The translations under genes were made by a program, and so were the position numbers. From NCBI GenBank assembly GCA_020444265.1, contig JAHLLH010000003.1, forward strand, positions 248,001 to 312,000: a stretch of 64,000 nucleotides of DNA, in the 5' to 3' direction. The DNA comes from a bacterium. Lineage in GTDB: Bacteria; Electryoneota; Electryoneia; Electryoneales; Electryoneaceae. A model generated the notes under the pieces. The model made no database searches and had not been told where the DNA came from. It saw only the letters and a list, made by a program, of their open reading frames with translations. This document shows positions 34,421 through 43,585 of the stretch, piece after piece. Within the stretch, counting starts at the first letter, position 1; the number at the start of each line of letters is the position of its first letter.

Positions 34421-35869
34421 CTAACGTCCTCGTTGCGCGAGAATACGCTCGATGCGCTGGAGCTGTTCCTTTACTTCCAGGTTGTCCGGGTCACGTTCCA
34501 GCGCCTTAAGGTAGATCGAACGCGATTCTACATACTTTTGTTGGGCGAAGAGGATCGATGCCTTTCGGATGTACGCAAGCGACAGGGAGGGCACTTCCTT
34601 GATTGCATCGTCACAACGTGTGATCGCCTGCTGGTACATCTTCTGGTAATAGAGACGTAGTGCCTCCTCGAGAAAGCCGAGGGCCTTGTTAAGATTCTCA
34701 AGCGAAGATATCTCTTTTCGCAGACCGAGGATTTCGAGCTCGTAGGCCTTGATCTTCACCGAGTCGACAATATCAACCTCTACAAATTCCACCTTTGGCA
34801 CATAGACAGTATCAACAACGGTTTTCACTCGTTCACGAGGTGGTGCCGGAGTCGGGATGTTCAAAGCCTGCGAGGGGCCTTGGCGGTCACGGTTGCGCTC
34901 GAAGTAGATGCGCAAACCGAGCATGTGAGTGCCAAACGTATTTGAGATGCCGCCGATCGGATAACGAAGCGTGTAGGCGACACGCATTTTCAGGTCGCGG
35001 AATTCACGGATTCGTTCGGAGGTGCCGTCTGCACGTGGAAGCGTGTAGTTGCTGCTGCTTTGATTCCTGTAAAAATTCAGACCGAAACCGAGGTCGATCT
35101 CATCTCGGTTGCCACCTGTTCTGAGGAACAGCTTTCGTTCGAAGAGGCTGGTTTCGATCCCCAGTCGTGGGGTAGCATCGACACCGTTCAGGTCCACATC
35201 CCTGTATTCCATATCACCGAAGAATGTGAATATACCGAATTTCCACGCCGCACCGAGCTGCAGTTCACGAGGAAGGGGATCCTCGATACCATCTTCGAGC
35301 GCCTGATTAGGACGGTTGATCCGTCGCGCCGCCAAGCCAAGGCTGAGGGCCTCCGACACTCGCCACTGCACACCGAGGTCGATACCGATGCTGGTCATCG
35401 TGTAGCCGTACTCCTGGAACAGGGGGTCGATGGCGGTGTAGGGTGTTTCTTCGTACCCACGTCCGAAGAGTCTGAATCCGGCTCCGACGGAGAGGTTGGA
35501 ACGCAGCCGTCGGGCATAGGTCAGCAAAGTCTGGTGCTCGCTGTAAAGCTGGCCGTCGAAACGGTCATGTCCCAAGCCGAACGCGCCCCAGTCATAGAGC
35601 GATGTATATCCACCGAGGGCCGTGCGTACGAGATTGTCACCTTCGAGACCCCAGTAGAGCTTCGAACTGTACATTTCCATCGCGGAGGCGTGCCCCCAGG
35701 CAACAGACGCCGGATTGATGAAGAAGCCCATCGCATCCCCGCCATCCGCCACCATCGCTCCACCGAGTGAGGCGGTGCGCAGGCCGGGAAGATCTTCGAA
35801 GGCTGCATGTGCGGACCATGGCAGCAGCAGGGAGGCCAGCAGGGCCCCTGTCAGCAGAGTTCGCTTCAT
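34421..35869 (-). CDS. PorV/UPF0164-like outer-membrane barrel with C-terminal TPR tail
   Basis: A 482-residue protein beginning at ATG 35869, which overlaps the stop of the giant FG-GAP gene (ATGA). A signal peptide (LLTGALLASLLLPWSAHA) is followed by a barrel of the PorV/PorQ/FadL-like type: TASLGGAMVADGGDAMGFFINPASVAWG is the typical opening. About 300 residues of strands follow. Residues about 345-400 are a linker with VEFVEVDIVDSV and a coiled coil, and the last 75 residues contain two TPR units (YYQKMYQQAITRCDDAIKEVP, FAQQKYVESRSIYLKALERDP). PorV proteins shuttle T9SS substrates, so this gene may serve the preceding T9SS protein. The barrel-TPR fusion is unusual. Confidence 0.82.
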   Translation of the reverse strand: MKRTLLTGALLASLLLPWSAHAAFEDLPGLRTASLGGAMVADGGDAMGFFINPASVAWGHASAMEMYSSKLYWGLEGDNLVRTALGGYTSLYDWGAFGLGHDRFDGQLYSEHQTLLTYARRLRSNLSVGAGFRLFGRGYEETPYTAIDPLFQEYGYTMTSIGIDLGVQWRVSEALSLGLAARRINRPNQALEDGIEDPLPRELQLGAAWKFGIFTFFGDMEYRDVDLNGVDATPRLGIETSLFERKLFLRTGGNRDEIDLGFGLNFYRNQSSSNYTLPRADGTSERIREFRDLKMRVAYTLRYPIGGISNTFGTHMLGLRIYFERNRDRQGPSQALNIPTPAPPRERVKTVVDTVYVPKVEFVEVDIVDSVKIKAYELEILGLRKEISSLENLNKALGFLEEALRLYYQKMYQQAITRCDDAIKEVPSLSLAYIRKASILFAQQKYVESRSIYLKALERDPDNLEVKEQLQRIERILAQRGR

Positions 35870-38800
35870 CGGGCCACCGCGATGGTTGATTGACGAATTT
35901 CGCCTGCTGCTTCGAGTTGCAGGATGTAGATCCCACCAGGAACGGGTGTGCCATTGTCGGCGGTACCATCCCAACGGGCCGGCAGTCCGCTGAAGGTTGC
36001 AATCTGTCGTCCACGAATATCAAATACCGTCACGTCAGTCGCTGCCCCACCGAGGTGGTAGATCAACGCCTCATCCCAGACACCATCACCATTAGGTGTG
36101 ATGGTTCGTGGGACAACAGAAAAATCTTCTTCCGGTGGTTCGATGGCAAACTGGTACGAGAACGTCTGCATTCGATTTGTGGGCGAAGCGCGGTCTGTTG
36201 CCTGAACTCGCACTTCTGCCAACTGTCCGGCAAAGAGGTTTAAACGTTGGAGGGGCAGCAGGTACTCGTAGCCCAAATCTACGGTGTCCGCCGCAGCGAT
36301 GTCGCTGATGGACCGTCCTGCGACCGTCACACTCAGGCTGTTGCCGTCAATCCCGATGCCATCATCGAGGATGAGGATGCGAAGGGTATCGTCGCGGCTG
36401 ATGTCCAGCGCATCCGGAGCGGGGTAGAGGCTGTCTACCGGAACGTAGGGTGGTTGCTCATCGGGGACGATGTCGAATTCCCAGACTGTCTGCCCCGAGT
36501 TTTTCCCAGCGGACGAGTCCGCGGCAGTGAGGCTGACGGTAATATGGTCGCCGATGGTCCACCAGCTTTCCGGACGGTACCGGTAGTGGAATCCGCCAGG
36601 AGTTGCTTCAACAAGGCTCAACGGAAGTACATCCACGTCATTGACCGTCAACTGCACACTCGAGGTGTCCACCCCTGCGAGATCATCCATCAGGTCAAAT
36701 TCGAGAAAACGATTAATCGTGAAGCCCGAATCGGGAGGCGGCTGTTGGTTCACTACGACAGGCGATTGATCATCACGTGCGATGAAGAGGGTAATTCGCT
36801 TCGGAAAGGTCATCTCGTTGGGCGGTTCAGCCGTGTCCCGTGCACGAACCAGCACACCCGCTGTATCGCTGTAGAGCCAATTGTCGATGGGATTGAGCGT
36901 ATAGTGGAATCCGTAATCCACCCGTTCGATCAGCGCATCATATCGCCAGCCCGGGTTTCCTTCCAGCTCGATTCTTGTGAACGTACTGTCCACTCCCTGA
37001 CCATCATCGAGGATGGTGAACTCCAAGCCTGCATCCACTGGCCAGCCGGAGGTGGAGTCCTCGGGAACGATGTCTACGAGATAGGGTGGTTCACGGTCAT
37101 CACTCAGGGTGAGGAACCAATACCGCTCATCCATCCGGTTGGGGATCCCTGCCTGATCGTAGCCGACAACCCGAACGTCAATCGTATCCAAGTGAGCAAA
37201 GAGCGTTGGCGGGTTGTATCGCACCACATACCCGCTATCAACCTCTTCGATGGAAAGAGAAGTTCGCGGGATAAACTGTTCTTCGACAAAAAGGATCAGG
37301 GAATCGAGTTCCACTCCCAGTCCCTGGTCAAGAATCTTGAAAAGAATATCCGCGCCGCGTGAGACACCGGTCTCGGTGTCATAGGGACTTCGGTCGGCGA
37401 GGTAGGGTGGGTCTTCATCTGGTTCTGTAAACAGCTCGTAATCCAACCGAGTCCGGTTTGCAGGGACTTCATGGTCGTAGATGTCAAACCGGATGCGTAG
37501 CGTATCCTCGTGCTGGAAGGGGTTCGCCGGAGAATAGTAGAAACTGTATTCCGCACCAGGTTGAGTGACGTTTGTCGAATTGGTCACAAGCGAAGTTTGT
37601 TCGGCATCGTCGACAATCAGGAAGAGTGATGACGGATCAACCCCGGACAGGTTGTCGGCAACTTCCCAGACGAATCCCTGGGTGACGGATACTCCATCCG
37701 AACCGGGTGCAGGGTCAATCAGCAGGAATTCCGGACGTGTTGTGTCCATCTCAGTAGTAAAGTAGTAGGTAGTATCCAAGCTGTTTGGTGGATTGGCCTG
37801 GTCACTTGCGACCAGACGAACCCGTACGGTGTCCGGGAATGGATTGTTGGGGTTAACCTGGTATTGCAGGTTGAAGCTCCGGTTGTCTGCCGTTTCCCAG
37901 ATCATGGATTGGTGGTTAATTGGCTGACCGGCAATGGTTACACCGATCGAAGCGCTGTCTACTCCCGCCGCATTATCCAAAACGCGCAGAGAAATGAGCG
38001 TATTCCTTGCCGCATCCTCACTGAAGGGTGAGGGGGTCGCTGCGGCCAGGCGAGGACCAACCGTATCCTGTACGACCGTGTAACTCCAAGAACTGTCTGG
38101 ATGTTCATTGGGTGGATTAGCAAGGTCCTGGGTTCGGAAGGTCATCACCAGCGGACCCGTTTCGAAGGGGTTTCCACCTGGTGTGTGAACCGCGAGATAG
38201 CCATCCGTAATGGTCTGGAACCCGAGTCCCGCATTTTCCGGATTGCCATTCTGGGTACGGATCATGGTTGTGCCGTCCGTGTCCACTCCAGCAGACTCAT
38301 CCTGAATACGGACATAGATCGATGTAGACTGATCAATGGTTGAGCCGGGTGCCGGGATAATCTGATTAATCACCGGAGGCACAGTATCTGATATGGTGCT
38401 GAAATGGTAGTCGAATGGCGTCATGCTGTTCGGTGGAGTGGTCAAGTCGCTTGCGCGCAGGGTGACGTTGACAATTTCATCCGCAGGGAAGTCGACATCC
38501 GGGTTGAACGTGAATCGTTTCAGTGAACGCGGCCCAGTTGCAGTTAGCCGCGGATCGCCCCAGGCGATGGTTTCGTCACTGCCTGGGAAGACGACACGCA
38601 GGCTGACGGTGGTGCTATCAACTCCGGACCCTGGGTCGGAAAGAGTGAATTCGATGTTGCGTGTTGTAGCAACGTTGATCTCTTCTTCGTCCGGCGAAAG
38701 CTCTTCAATTTCTGGCGCACGGTCATCTCGGCCGGTGACAAACTGATAGGAATACCAGGCGGAACGACTGCCGTTGTTGTCCGATACCTGGATTTGCACC

Positions 38801-40509
38801 GGGATGGGAACATCGATCGCAAAGGGTTCGGATGGTTCGATCAAGTAGCTGAAACGACCGTTTTCACTCTCCCAGGATACTTCCGGATCGGTTGTGAGAT
38901 AGCGCTGATTGTTGATGTTGATGTACGTCAGGTCAGGATTGAGACCCGGTGATTCATCCCGTGCGCTGAATTGAATCGAGGTGCTGATTGGAACCGATGT
39001 TTGGCCGGATGAGGGGGTAAAGCTCCAGGCATAGGGCTGTCCACCTCGGTAGATATAAACCATGCCTGAGTAATTGTTGGCTGCCGGGCTGCCCACGAGG
39101 GCATCCATCACTCCATCACCGTTGAGATCTCCAACCGCAGTGGATGCGCCGATCCGGTCCTGTGAAGCCGCTCCGGCAAGGGAGGTGTGGCGTACACTCA
39201 GGCTGTCGAGAAAGACATAACCCTGGTATGCGGGTGGCCCTGTGAAGACATGCCCCATTCCAGCGAAACTTCTCGAGAAGGGGTCCGTACCCGATGCACC
39301 GATCGACCAGGCCGAACCAGTTGATGCCAGGGAGACCCCGAAGGAATCAGCCGCGCTGGTGGACATTATTTTCATACGGACATTGGCAAGGATCGAGAGG
39401 TCAACAACACCTTCCTGGGTGTTAATCGTGCCCCAGTTGACCTCATACACCGCACCTGCTCGCACCGCTGGACTCGTTGCGACAAGGGCCGCTGGGGAGC
39501 CGACAAGGATCCCGCGACGATTGCTGACGGTGAAGGCGGAGAGGCTGCGTCCTAGACCATCGAACGCGGTGGCTCCCGCTAGCCTGCGGTAGTTGACCAG
39601 CCCAACCGTATTGGAGAGGTCGGTTGTATCAACGACACTGTCGGAGGATAGGAACATGTGGACAAAGCCGGCAGCGGCGCGTCCACCGAAGTTCTGACCG
39701 GGCGCGCCCATGACAATGTCGCCGACACCGTCTGAGTTCATGTCATTCCCAAGCAGAACACCCTGGAAGGAGCTGGCACGAGCCAGGGCATACCCAAGCT
39801 TTCCGCCACCAAAGGCGCCAGCAATGGTCGCGTAGACCGCTTCCGTTTCGAGCAGTATTTCCGCAGGCCATCCATTGGTACGACCGAGGATGACATCGAC
39901 TCGGCCTGCCGCATCCCTCTCGAAGAGGTCTGCATTCGGCGAGCCAATCAGCAAATCCTGAATTTCATCGTCCGGATCAACATCAGATGTGGCGACCGAC
40001 CAGCCAAACCCATCGCCTGCAGCAGCACCGACCAGACGGACATCCGGATCACTGATTTCACCACTGAGGTCACCACCGAAGATGATCCATACCTCACCAC
40101 GGCTATTATCGGCACGAGGTGCGCCGATGATCAGGTCTTCAAGACCATCACCGTTCAGATCACCCAAGTGGAGAGAACCGCCGAGCTGCAAATCTTCGGT
40201 TCCAGTAATCACCACGGAGGCTTGTCCCGGGATATCCGTCACATGGGAACTGTCGAGACGAGATGCCGAACCGTAAAAGAGGTAAACCTGTCCTGCGTTG
40301 TCCAATGTTCCCGGTGCGCCGATGGCGAAATCCCAGCGGCCGTCACCATTAAAATCGCCTGTGGTGAGGGCGGCACCGACACGGTCCAGCCCGCTTCCAG
40401 AGAATGAGGCGTTGCCCTGCCAGACGGAGAGGTCCGCGGTGGACTGTCCGAAGAGCAGAGTCGGCAGCAGGAGGAGTGGAAGTGCAAGGAAATATTTCAG
40501 CGACATCAT
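35866..40509 (-). CDS. Giant FG-GAP / Ig-like repeat surface protein with T9SS C-terminal domain
   Basis: A 1547-residue exported protein. After a signal peptide (YFLALPLLLLPTLLFGQ) come about six FG-GAP blades (for example TTGDFNGDGRWDFAIGAPG, VGDLNGDGVMDALVGSPAA), forming an integrin-alpha-like propeller (about 40-490). An Ig-like module precedes eight related repeats of about 105 residues, each opening with DxxPPxxxxxxP and carrying a DxxxGVD signature, spanning about 590-1440; these would make a stiff stalk. The end (TPNGDGVWDEALIYHL...GGIYILQLEAAG) is a gliding-motility-associated/FlgD-like C-terminal domain used for T9SS export and anchoring. Its ATG overlaps the motB-like stop (ATGA). 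The context suggests a surface fibre linked to the motor genes. Confidence 0.9.
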   Translation of the reverse strand: MMSLKYFLALPLLLLPTLLFGQSTADLSVWQGNASFSGSGLDRVGAALTTGDFNGDGRWDFAIGAPGTLDNAGQVYLFYGSASRLDSSHVTDIPGQASVVITGTEDLQLGGSLHLGDLNGDGLEDLIIGAPRADNSRGEVWIIFGGDLSGEISDPDVRLVGAAAGDGFGWSVATSDVDPDDEIQDLLIGSPNADLFERDAAGRVDVILGRTNGWPAEILLETEAVYATIAGAFGGGKLGYALARASSFQGVLLGNDMNSDGVGDIVMGAPGQNFGGRAAAGFVHMFLSSDSVVDTTDLSNTVGLVNYRRLAGATAFDGLGRSLSAFTVSNRRGILVGSPAALVATSPAVRAGAVYEVNWGTINTQEGVVDLSILANVRMKIMSTSAADSFGVSLASTGSAWSIGASGTDPFSRSFAGMGHVFTGPPAYQGYVFLDSLSVRHTSLAGAASQDRIGASTAVGDLNGDGVMDALVGSPAANNYSGMVYIYRGGQPYAWSFTPSSGQTSVPISTSIQFSARDESPGLNPDLTYININNQRYLTTDPEVSWESENGRFSYLIEPSEPFAIDVPIPVQIQVSDNNGSRSAWYSYQFVTGRDDRAPEIEELSPDEEEINVATTRNIEFTLSDPGSGVDSTTVSLRVVFPGSDETIAWGDPRLTATGPRSLKRFTFNPDVDFPADEIVNVTLRASDLTTPPNSMTPFDYHFSTISDTVPPVINQIIPAPGSTIDQSTSIYVRIQDESAGVDTDGTTMIRTQNGNPENAGLGFQTITDGYLAVHTPGGNPFETGPLVMTFRTQDLANPPNEHPDSSWSYTVVQDTVGPRLAAATPSPFSEDAARNTLISLRVLDNAAGVDSASIGVTIAGQPINHQSMIWETADNRSFNLQYQVNPNNPFPDTVRVRLVASDQANPPNSLDTTYYFTTEMDTTRPEFLLIDPAPGSDGVSVTQGFVWEVADNLSGVDPSSLFLIVDDAEQTSLVTNSTNVTQPGAEYSFYYSPANPFQHEDTLRIRFDIYDHEVPANRTRLDYELFTEPDEDPPYLADRSPYDTETGVSRGADILFKILDQGLGVELDSLILFVEEQFIPRTSLSIEEVDSGYVVRYNPPTLFAHLDTIDVRVVGYDQAGIPNRMDERYWFLTLSDDREPPYLVDIVPEDSTSGWPVDAGLEFTILDDGQGVDSTFTRIELEGNPGWRYDALIERVDYGFHYTLNPIDNWLYSDTAGVLVRARDTAEPPNEMTFPKRITLFIARDDQSPVVVNQQPPPDSGFTINRFLEFDLMDDLAGVDTSSVQLTVNDVDVLPLSLVEATPGGFHYRYRPESWWTIGDHITVSLTAADSSAGKNSGQTVWEFDIVPDEQPPYVPVDSLYPAPDALDISRDDTLRILILDDGIGIDGNSLSVTVAGRSISDIAAADTVDLGYEYLLPLQRLNLFAGQLAEVRVQATDRASPTNRMQTFSYQFAIEPPEEDFSVVPRTITPNGDGVWDEALIYHLGGAATDVTVFDIRGRQIATFSGLPARWDGTADNGTPVPGGIYILQLEAAGEIRQSTIAVAR

Positions 40510-41264
40510 TTTCCTTCGCCCTTCAACAGTTTGGTCGCCGCATCCTGTGCGGCCTTTTCACGCTTCTTTCGGGTCTCATCAGCAGAGTTCGGAGGGACTT
40601 GAGTCTCATCCGATCTGCTTGGAGGTTTTACGACCTTGATCTCAACCCGACGGTTCTTCTGACGGTTTAATGGGGTATCGTTCGGGACAACGGGATTGTA
40701 TTCTCCGTAGCCCATCGCTTGCAGTTTTGAGGGATCGAACTGCTCATCCTCGATAAAGTAGCGTACGACCGCAATGGCGCGAGCGGCAGACAACTCCCAG
40801 TTGTTCCTGAAGCGCCAGTTGTGGATGGGAATATCGTCCGTATATCCTTCAATCCTGATCTGCGCATCCGGATCATCCACCAGGATCGATTTGATACTGT
40901 CGACCGCCTCGGCAAGGAAGGACATCGCCTTCGGTTTCAAGTCGGCCTGGCCCAGGTCGAAAAGGATTTCCGAAGGGATTGAGATGGTGATCTCGGAATT
41001 GTCTGGCGATGGTGTGAGGGTTTGCTGTGTCTCCGGGATGTTCTCGGCACGCATCGTCTCCTCGGACTGATATGCCTGCAATGCTTCGCTGAGCAGGGGA
41101 AGCTGGCCAGTTACCGAGAAGATGTAGAAGAGCACGAAGAAGACGAGCAGCAGCGACATCAGGTCGCCGTAGATCGCCAACCAATCATTGTCATCTCCAC
41201 TGTCGCCCGCTTGTTGACGAATTCGCCCGGAGATGATGCCCCTGTATTTCCTGCTTGGAGCCAT
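40506..41264 (-). CDS. motB: MotB-like stator protein (OmpA-type peptidoglycan-binding)
   Basis: A 252-residue protein with one membrane helix (WLAIYGDLMSLLLVFFVLFYIFSV) that contains the proton-accepting Asp of MotB (D34, equivalent to E. coli D32). A plug/linker region is followed by an OmpA/MotB domain (IEGYTDDIPIHNWRFRNNWELSAARA ... LQAMGYGEYNPVVPND ... NRRVEIKVV) for gripping peptidoglycan. A Lys-rich tail of about 35 residues closes the protein. Its ATG overlaps the motA stop (TGATG), and its own stop overlaps the giant T9SS gene. It should form an ion-driven stator with MotA. Because no flagellar structural genes are here, the flagellar name denotes homology only. Confidence 0.9.
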   Translation of the reverse strand: MAPSRKYRGIISGRIRQQAGDSGDDNDWLAIYGDLMSLLLVFFVLFYIFSVTGQLPLLSEALQAYQSEETMRAENIPETQQTLTPSPDNSEITISIPSEILFDLGQADLKPKAMSFLAEAVDSIKSILVDDPDAQIRIEGYTDDIPIHNWRFRNNWELSAARAIAVVRYFIEDEQFDPSKLQAMGYGEYNPVVPNDTPLNRQKNRRVEIKVVKPPSRSDETQVPPNSADETRKKREKAAQDAATKLLKGEGK

Positions 41265-42019
41265 CAGGCAGGCCTCTTCTTCAGGAAGTAGCTTTCAAGA
41301 CGTTCCTGTGCGATCTGGGAGTTGACCCCGTCCGCGATGTAAAGCAGAGTTTCGATGATCAGTTCACGCAGCAGGATTTCATCATAGTTCCATGCGCGAA
41401 TTTTGGTCGCCATGGGACGAAAGATCAGCGCGCTGAAAATGACACCGTAGAAGGTGGTTAACATCGCGATCGCCATCGCGCCAGGGATGGCACGAGGGTC
41501 CGAGATGCTGGACAACATGATGACCAGGCCGATCAGGGTACCGAGCAGCCCGAACAGGGGAGAATAATTCCCCATCACGCTGAACAGCCGCTCGCTCATC
41601 CGGTATTGCGCCGCTTCCGAATCCGATTCTGCCTTCAGGATCTGGGCAACATCATCCGGTTCAAACCCATCTTCCAACAGGCCGATCGCTTTTTTCAGGA
41701 AACGCATCCGTCCGCCGACATCCTTACCAAGTTCAATGGTCCGGACGCCGGACACACGTGCTTGCTGAACCATCTGGACCATCGTCGGAATCAGTTCGTC
41801 TGGTGCCGGCGTTTTTCCGATGAAAACGACACGGCTTGCACGCAGGGCGCGCATGATCTGGTCTGAGTTAAAGGAAAGCAGGGTAGCACTGACTGTTCCG
41901 CCCAGCACGATGGCGATGGATTCCCACTGGAGGAACATTCGTACATCACCACGGCCGGAAATCGCGAGAAAGACAAGACCGAAACCCAGCAGAAGGCCGA
42001 AAACAGAGGTAAACTTCAT
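41264..42019 (-). CDS. motA: MotA-like stator protein
   Basis: A 251-residue protein with four membrane helices in the MotA pattern. The cytoplasmic loop keeps the two charged residues that contact FliG in E. coli: ARVSGVRTIE gives R88 and E96, aligning with R90 and E98. The conserved prolines and threonine of the channel are also present (NYSPLFGLLGT with P154; AMLTTFYGVIFSALIFRP with T188/T189 and P202). A GAGG ribosome binding site lies before ATG 42019, 8 nt after the FliF-FliG fusion gene. With MotB it would form the stator, using an ion gradient. Confidence 0.92.
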   Translation of the reverse strand: MKFTSVFGLLLGFGLVFLAISGRGDVRMFLQWESIAIVLGGTVSATLLSFNSDQIMRALRASRVVFIGKTPAPDELIPTMVQMVQQARVSGVRTIELGKDVGGRMRFLKKAIGLLEDGFEPDDVAQILKAESDSEAAQYRMSERLFSVMGNYSPLFGLLGTLIGLVIMLSSISDPRAIPGAMAIAMLTTFYGVIFSALIFRPMATKIRAWNYDEILLRELIIETLLYIADGVNSQIAQERLESYFLKKRPA

Positions 42020-42027
42020 TCAAATCC

Positions 42028-43533
42028 TCACTCGTTTACGCTTTGCACCCTGCGCAGGGCTTCCATCAATGCACGTTTGGCCATCGCCGCTTTTTCGGGC
42101 GGCACAGAATTCAAAAGGGATACTTCTTCCCGCAGAACGTTGGCTGCACGGCTGGAGAGGCTCTGGTACACCCTCTCCTTGATCTCGTCCGGGGCATCCT
42201 TGACAAGGCTTGCAAGCTGGTCGCGTTGCATGCCCATAACAATGCGCTTCAGGACGCTACCCTCAAGCTGCAGCAAATCTTCAAGGAAAAAGGCCTTTTT
42301 ACGGACTTCGGCAGCCAGTTCGCTATCAATCGCCATGAGGTCGTTGAAGACAGCTTTGCCTGCCGATTCAGGTGCCTGGTTGATCAGTTCGATAAACGGT
42401 TCCGGTCCCGATGCCGTCAGCTCGGATGTCTTCATCCGTTCGACCCGTTCCCGCAGCTGGGCGGCATACTGCTGGGCATCTGAGGTGCTAATGCTGTCCA
42501 GGTTTTTCCAAGCCTCCAGCACACGGCTGCGGCTTTCCTGGGCCAGGTTTGAGAGGAAGTGAGCAGCCATGACCGGACGCACAAGGTTTAGTGCAACGGC
42601 ACAGGTTGTCGGGTTGGCATCCTTCAACAGTAAATTAAGCTCAGACAGCTCCATGTCCCGGATTTTTGTCAATGCACCTAGCGCACGGTTGCTGCCATCA
42701 TTTTCACGTACCAGTCGGACTGAAAGCGACCCTTCCGGCAGGGTGAGCATGCTGGTAGAGGGTACAGATGCTTCGGTCTCGCGGCGGCCTCTGTCTTCCT
42801 TCTCCTTTTCCTCGCTCATCTGGGTCATCATCTGCGCCACAGACATCGGCGAGATGGGTCCGCTGATGTTGCCATGCGCATTCAGGTCCATCTCGCCACC
42901 GTCCGCGAGACGGGCTGGACGAGTGAGGAAACGGAGAATCAGGCTGACAATTAGGGAGAGCAGGACTACACCCGCCCCAATCAGGGCGACACCTTTCCAA
43001 CTGAGCAGAAAGTCGACCATCGTGAGCGGGGGGTTAACGAATGGGACTGGTTCGACGATGATCTGATCCCCACGCCCATAATTGAGATTAATCCAAAGGG
43101 GGATCAGTTCCGTGATCCGGTTCAGCTCGGCATCCTGCATCGATTCCGAAACGAAGACCCGGATCTTGATGCCGTCCACCTCGTTAAAATCCCAGTTCGA
43201 CCCGCCGAGTTTACGGACATTTTCGCTGATGGTAACCGGCAACCCTGGCAGGCTTTCGTCCTTACTATACTTGAAGCCTTGCAATTCGACCGGGATGGAG
43301 GTCAGGGTCAGGTCGACAACGACCACCACGGGACCGACAATGGGCTGAAGCATCGCTTCAAGTCGTTCGGCCACCTGTTTTTCCAGCCCCAGCTCACCAG
43401 CGATTTGGGATCGCGGACCCTCAAGGTCTTCCGATTCGGCATTGTCCTGCGCGTGCAAAGGATTGGTACCAACCAGCAGCAGTGCTGCCAGGCTGAAGCA
43501 CAGGAAGGGGAGAGTGAACGTTCTCCGCGCCAT
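42028..43533 (-). CDS. FliF C-terminal / FliG middle-C-terminal fusion protein (rotor-like)
   Basis: A 501-residue protein with a Sec signal peptide (1-28), a periplasmic segment like the last ring-building part of FliF (about 45-165: LEAMLQPIVGPVVV, LPGLPV, IKIRVFVSE, NYGRGDQIIVEPVPF), one membrane helix (about 178-202) and a cytoplasmic part. After a charged linker (206-290) come a FliG middle domain (LLLKDANPTTCAVALNLVRP) and a FliG C-terminal domain (FNDLMAIDSELAAEVRKKAFFLEDLLQLEG to the end). The torque-helix charges of E. coli FliG are kept: K445 (K264), R462 (R281), E469/E470 (D288/D289). FliF RBM1, RBM2 and first TM, and the FliG N-terminal domain, are missing; direct fusion would replace the FliF-FliG interface. 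It is followed by motA and motB. Confidence 0.88.
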   Translation of the reverse strand: MARRTFTLPFLCFSLAALLLVGTNPLHAQDNAESEDLEGPRSQIAGELGLEKQVAERLEAMLQPIVGPVVVVVDLTLTSIPVELQGFKYSKDESLPGLPVTISENVRKLGGSNWDFNEVDGIKIRVFVSESMQDAELNRITELIPLWINLNYGRGDQIIVEPVPFVNPPLTMVDFLLSWKGVALIGAGVVLLSLIVSLILRFLTRPARLADGGEMDLNAHGNISGPISPMSVAQMMTQMSEEKEKEDRGRRETEASVPSTSMLTLPEGSLSVRLVRENDGSNRALGALTKIRDMELSELNLLLKDANPTTCAVALNLVRPVMAAHFLSNLAQESRSRVLEAWKNLDSISTSDAQQYAAQLRERVERMKTSELTASGPEPFIELINQAPESAGKAVFNDLMAIDSELAAEVRKKAFFLEDLLQLEGSVLKRIVMGMQRDQLASLVKDAPDEIKERVYQSLSSRAANVLREEVSLLNSVPPEKAAMAKRALMEALRRVQSVNE

Positions 43534-43585
43534 GTCTTTCTATCTCCTTCGATTGGGAACGGGTCCAGAAATCCTCGACACCTGT

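Noticed and set aside
36247-37362. 371-residue plus-strand ORF
   Set aside because: Antisense to the Ig-like repeats of the giant T9SS protein.
40506-42019. Zorya-type anti-phage defence (ZorAB are MotAB-like)
   Set aside because: The proteins are of classical MotA/MotB length and motif pattern, and no ZorC, ZorD or ZorE gene is nearby; the neighbour is a FliF-FliG fusion instead.
40506-43533. Remnant of a normal flagellar operon
   Set aside because: No rod, hook, filament, export or chemotaxis genes are seen, and the FliF-FliG fusion is a trimmed, intact frame with good initiation signals, not a decayed gene.
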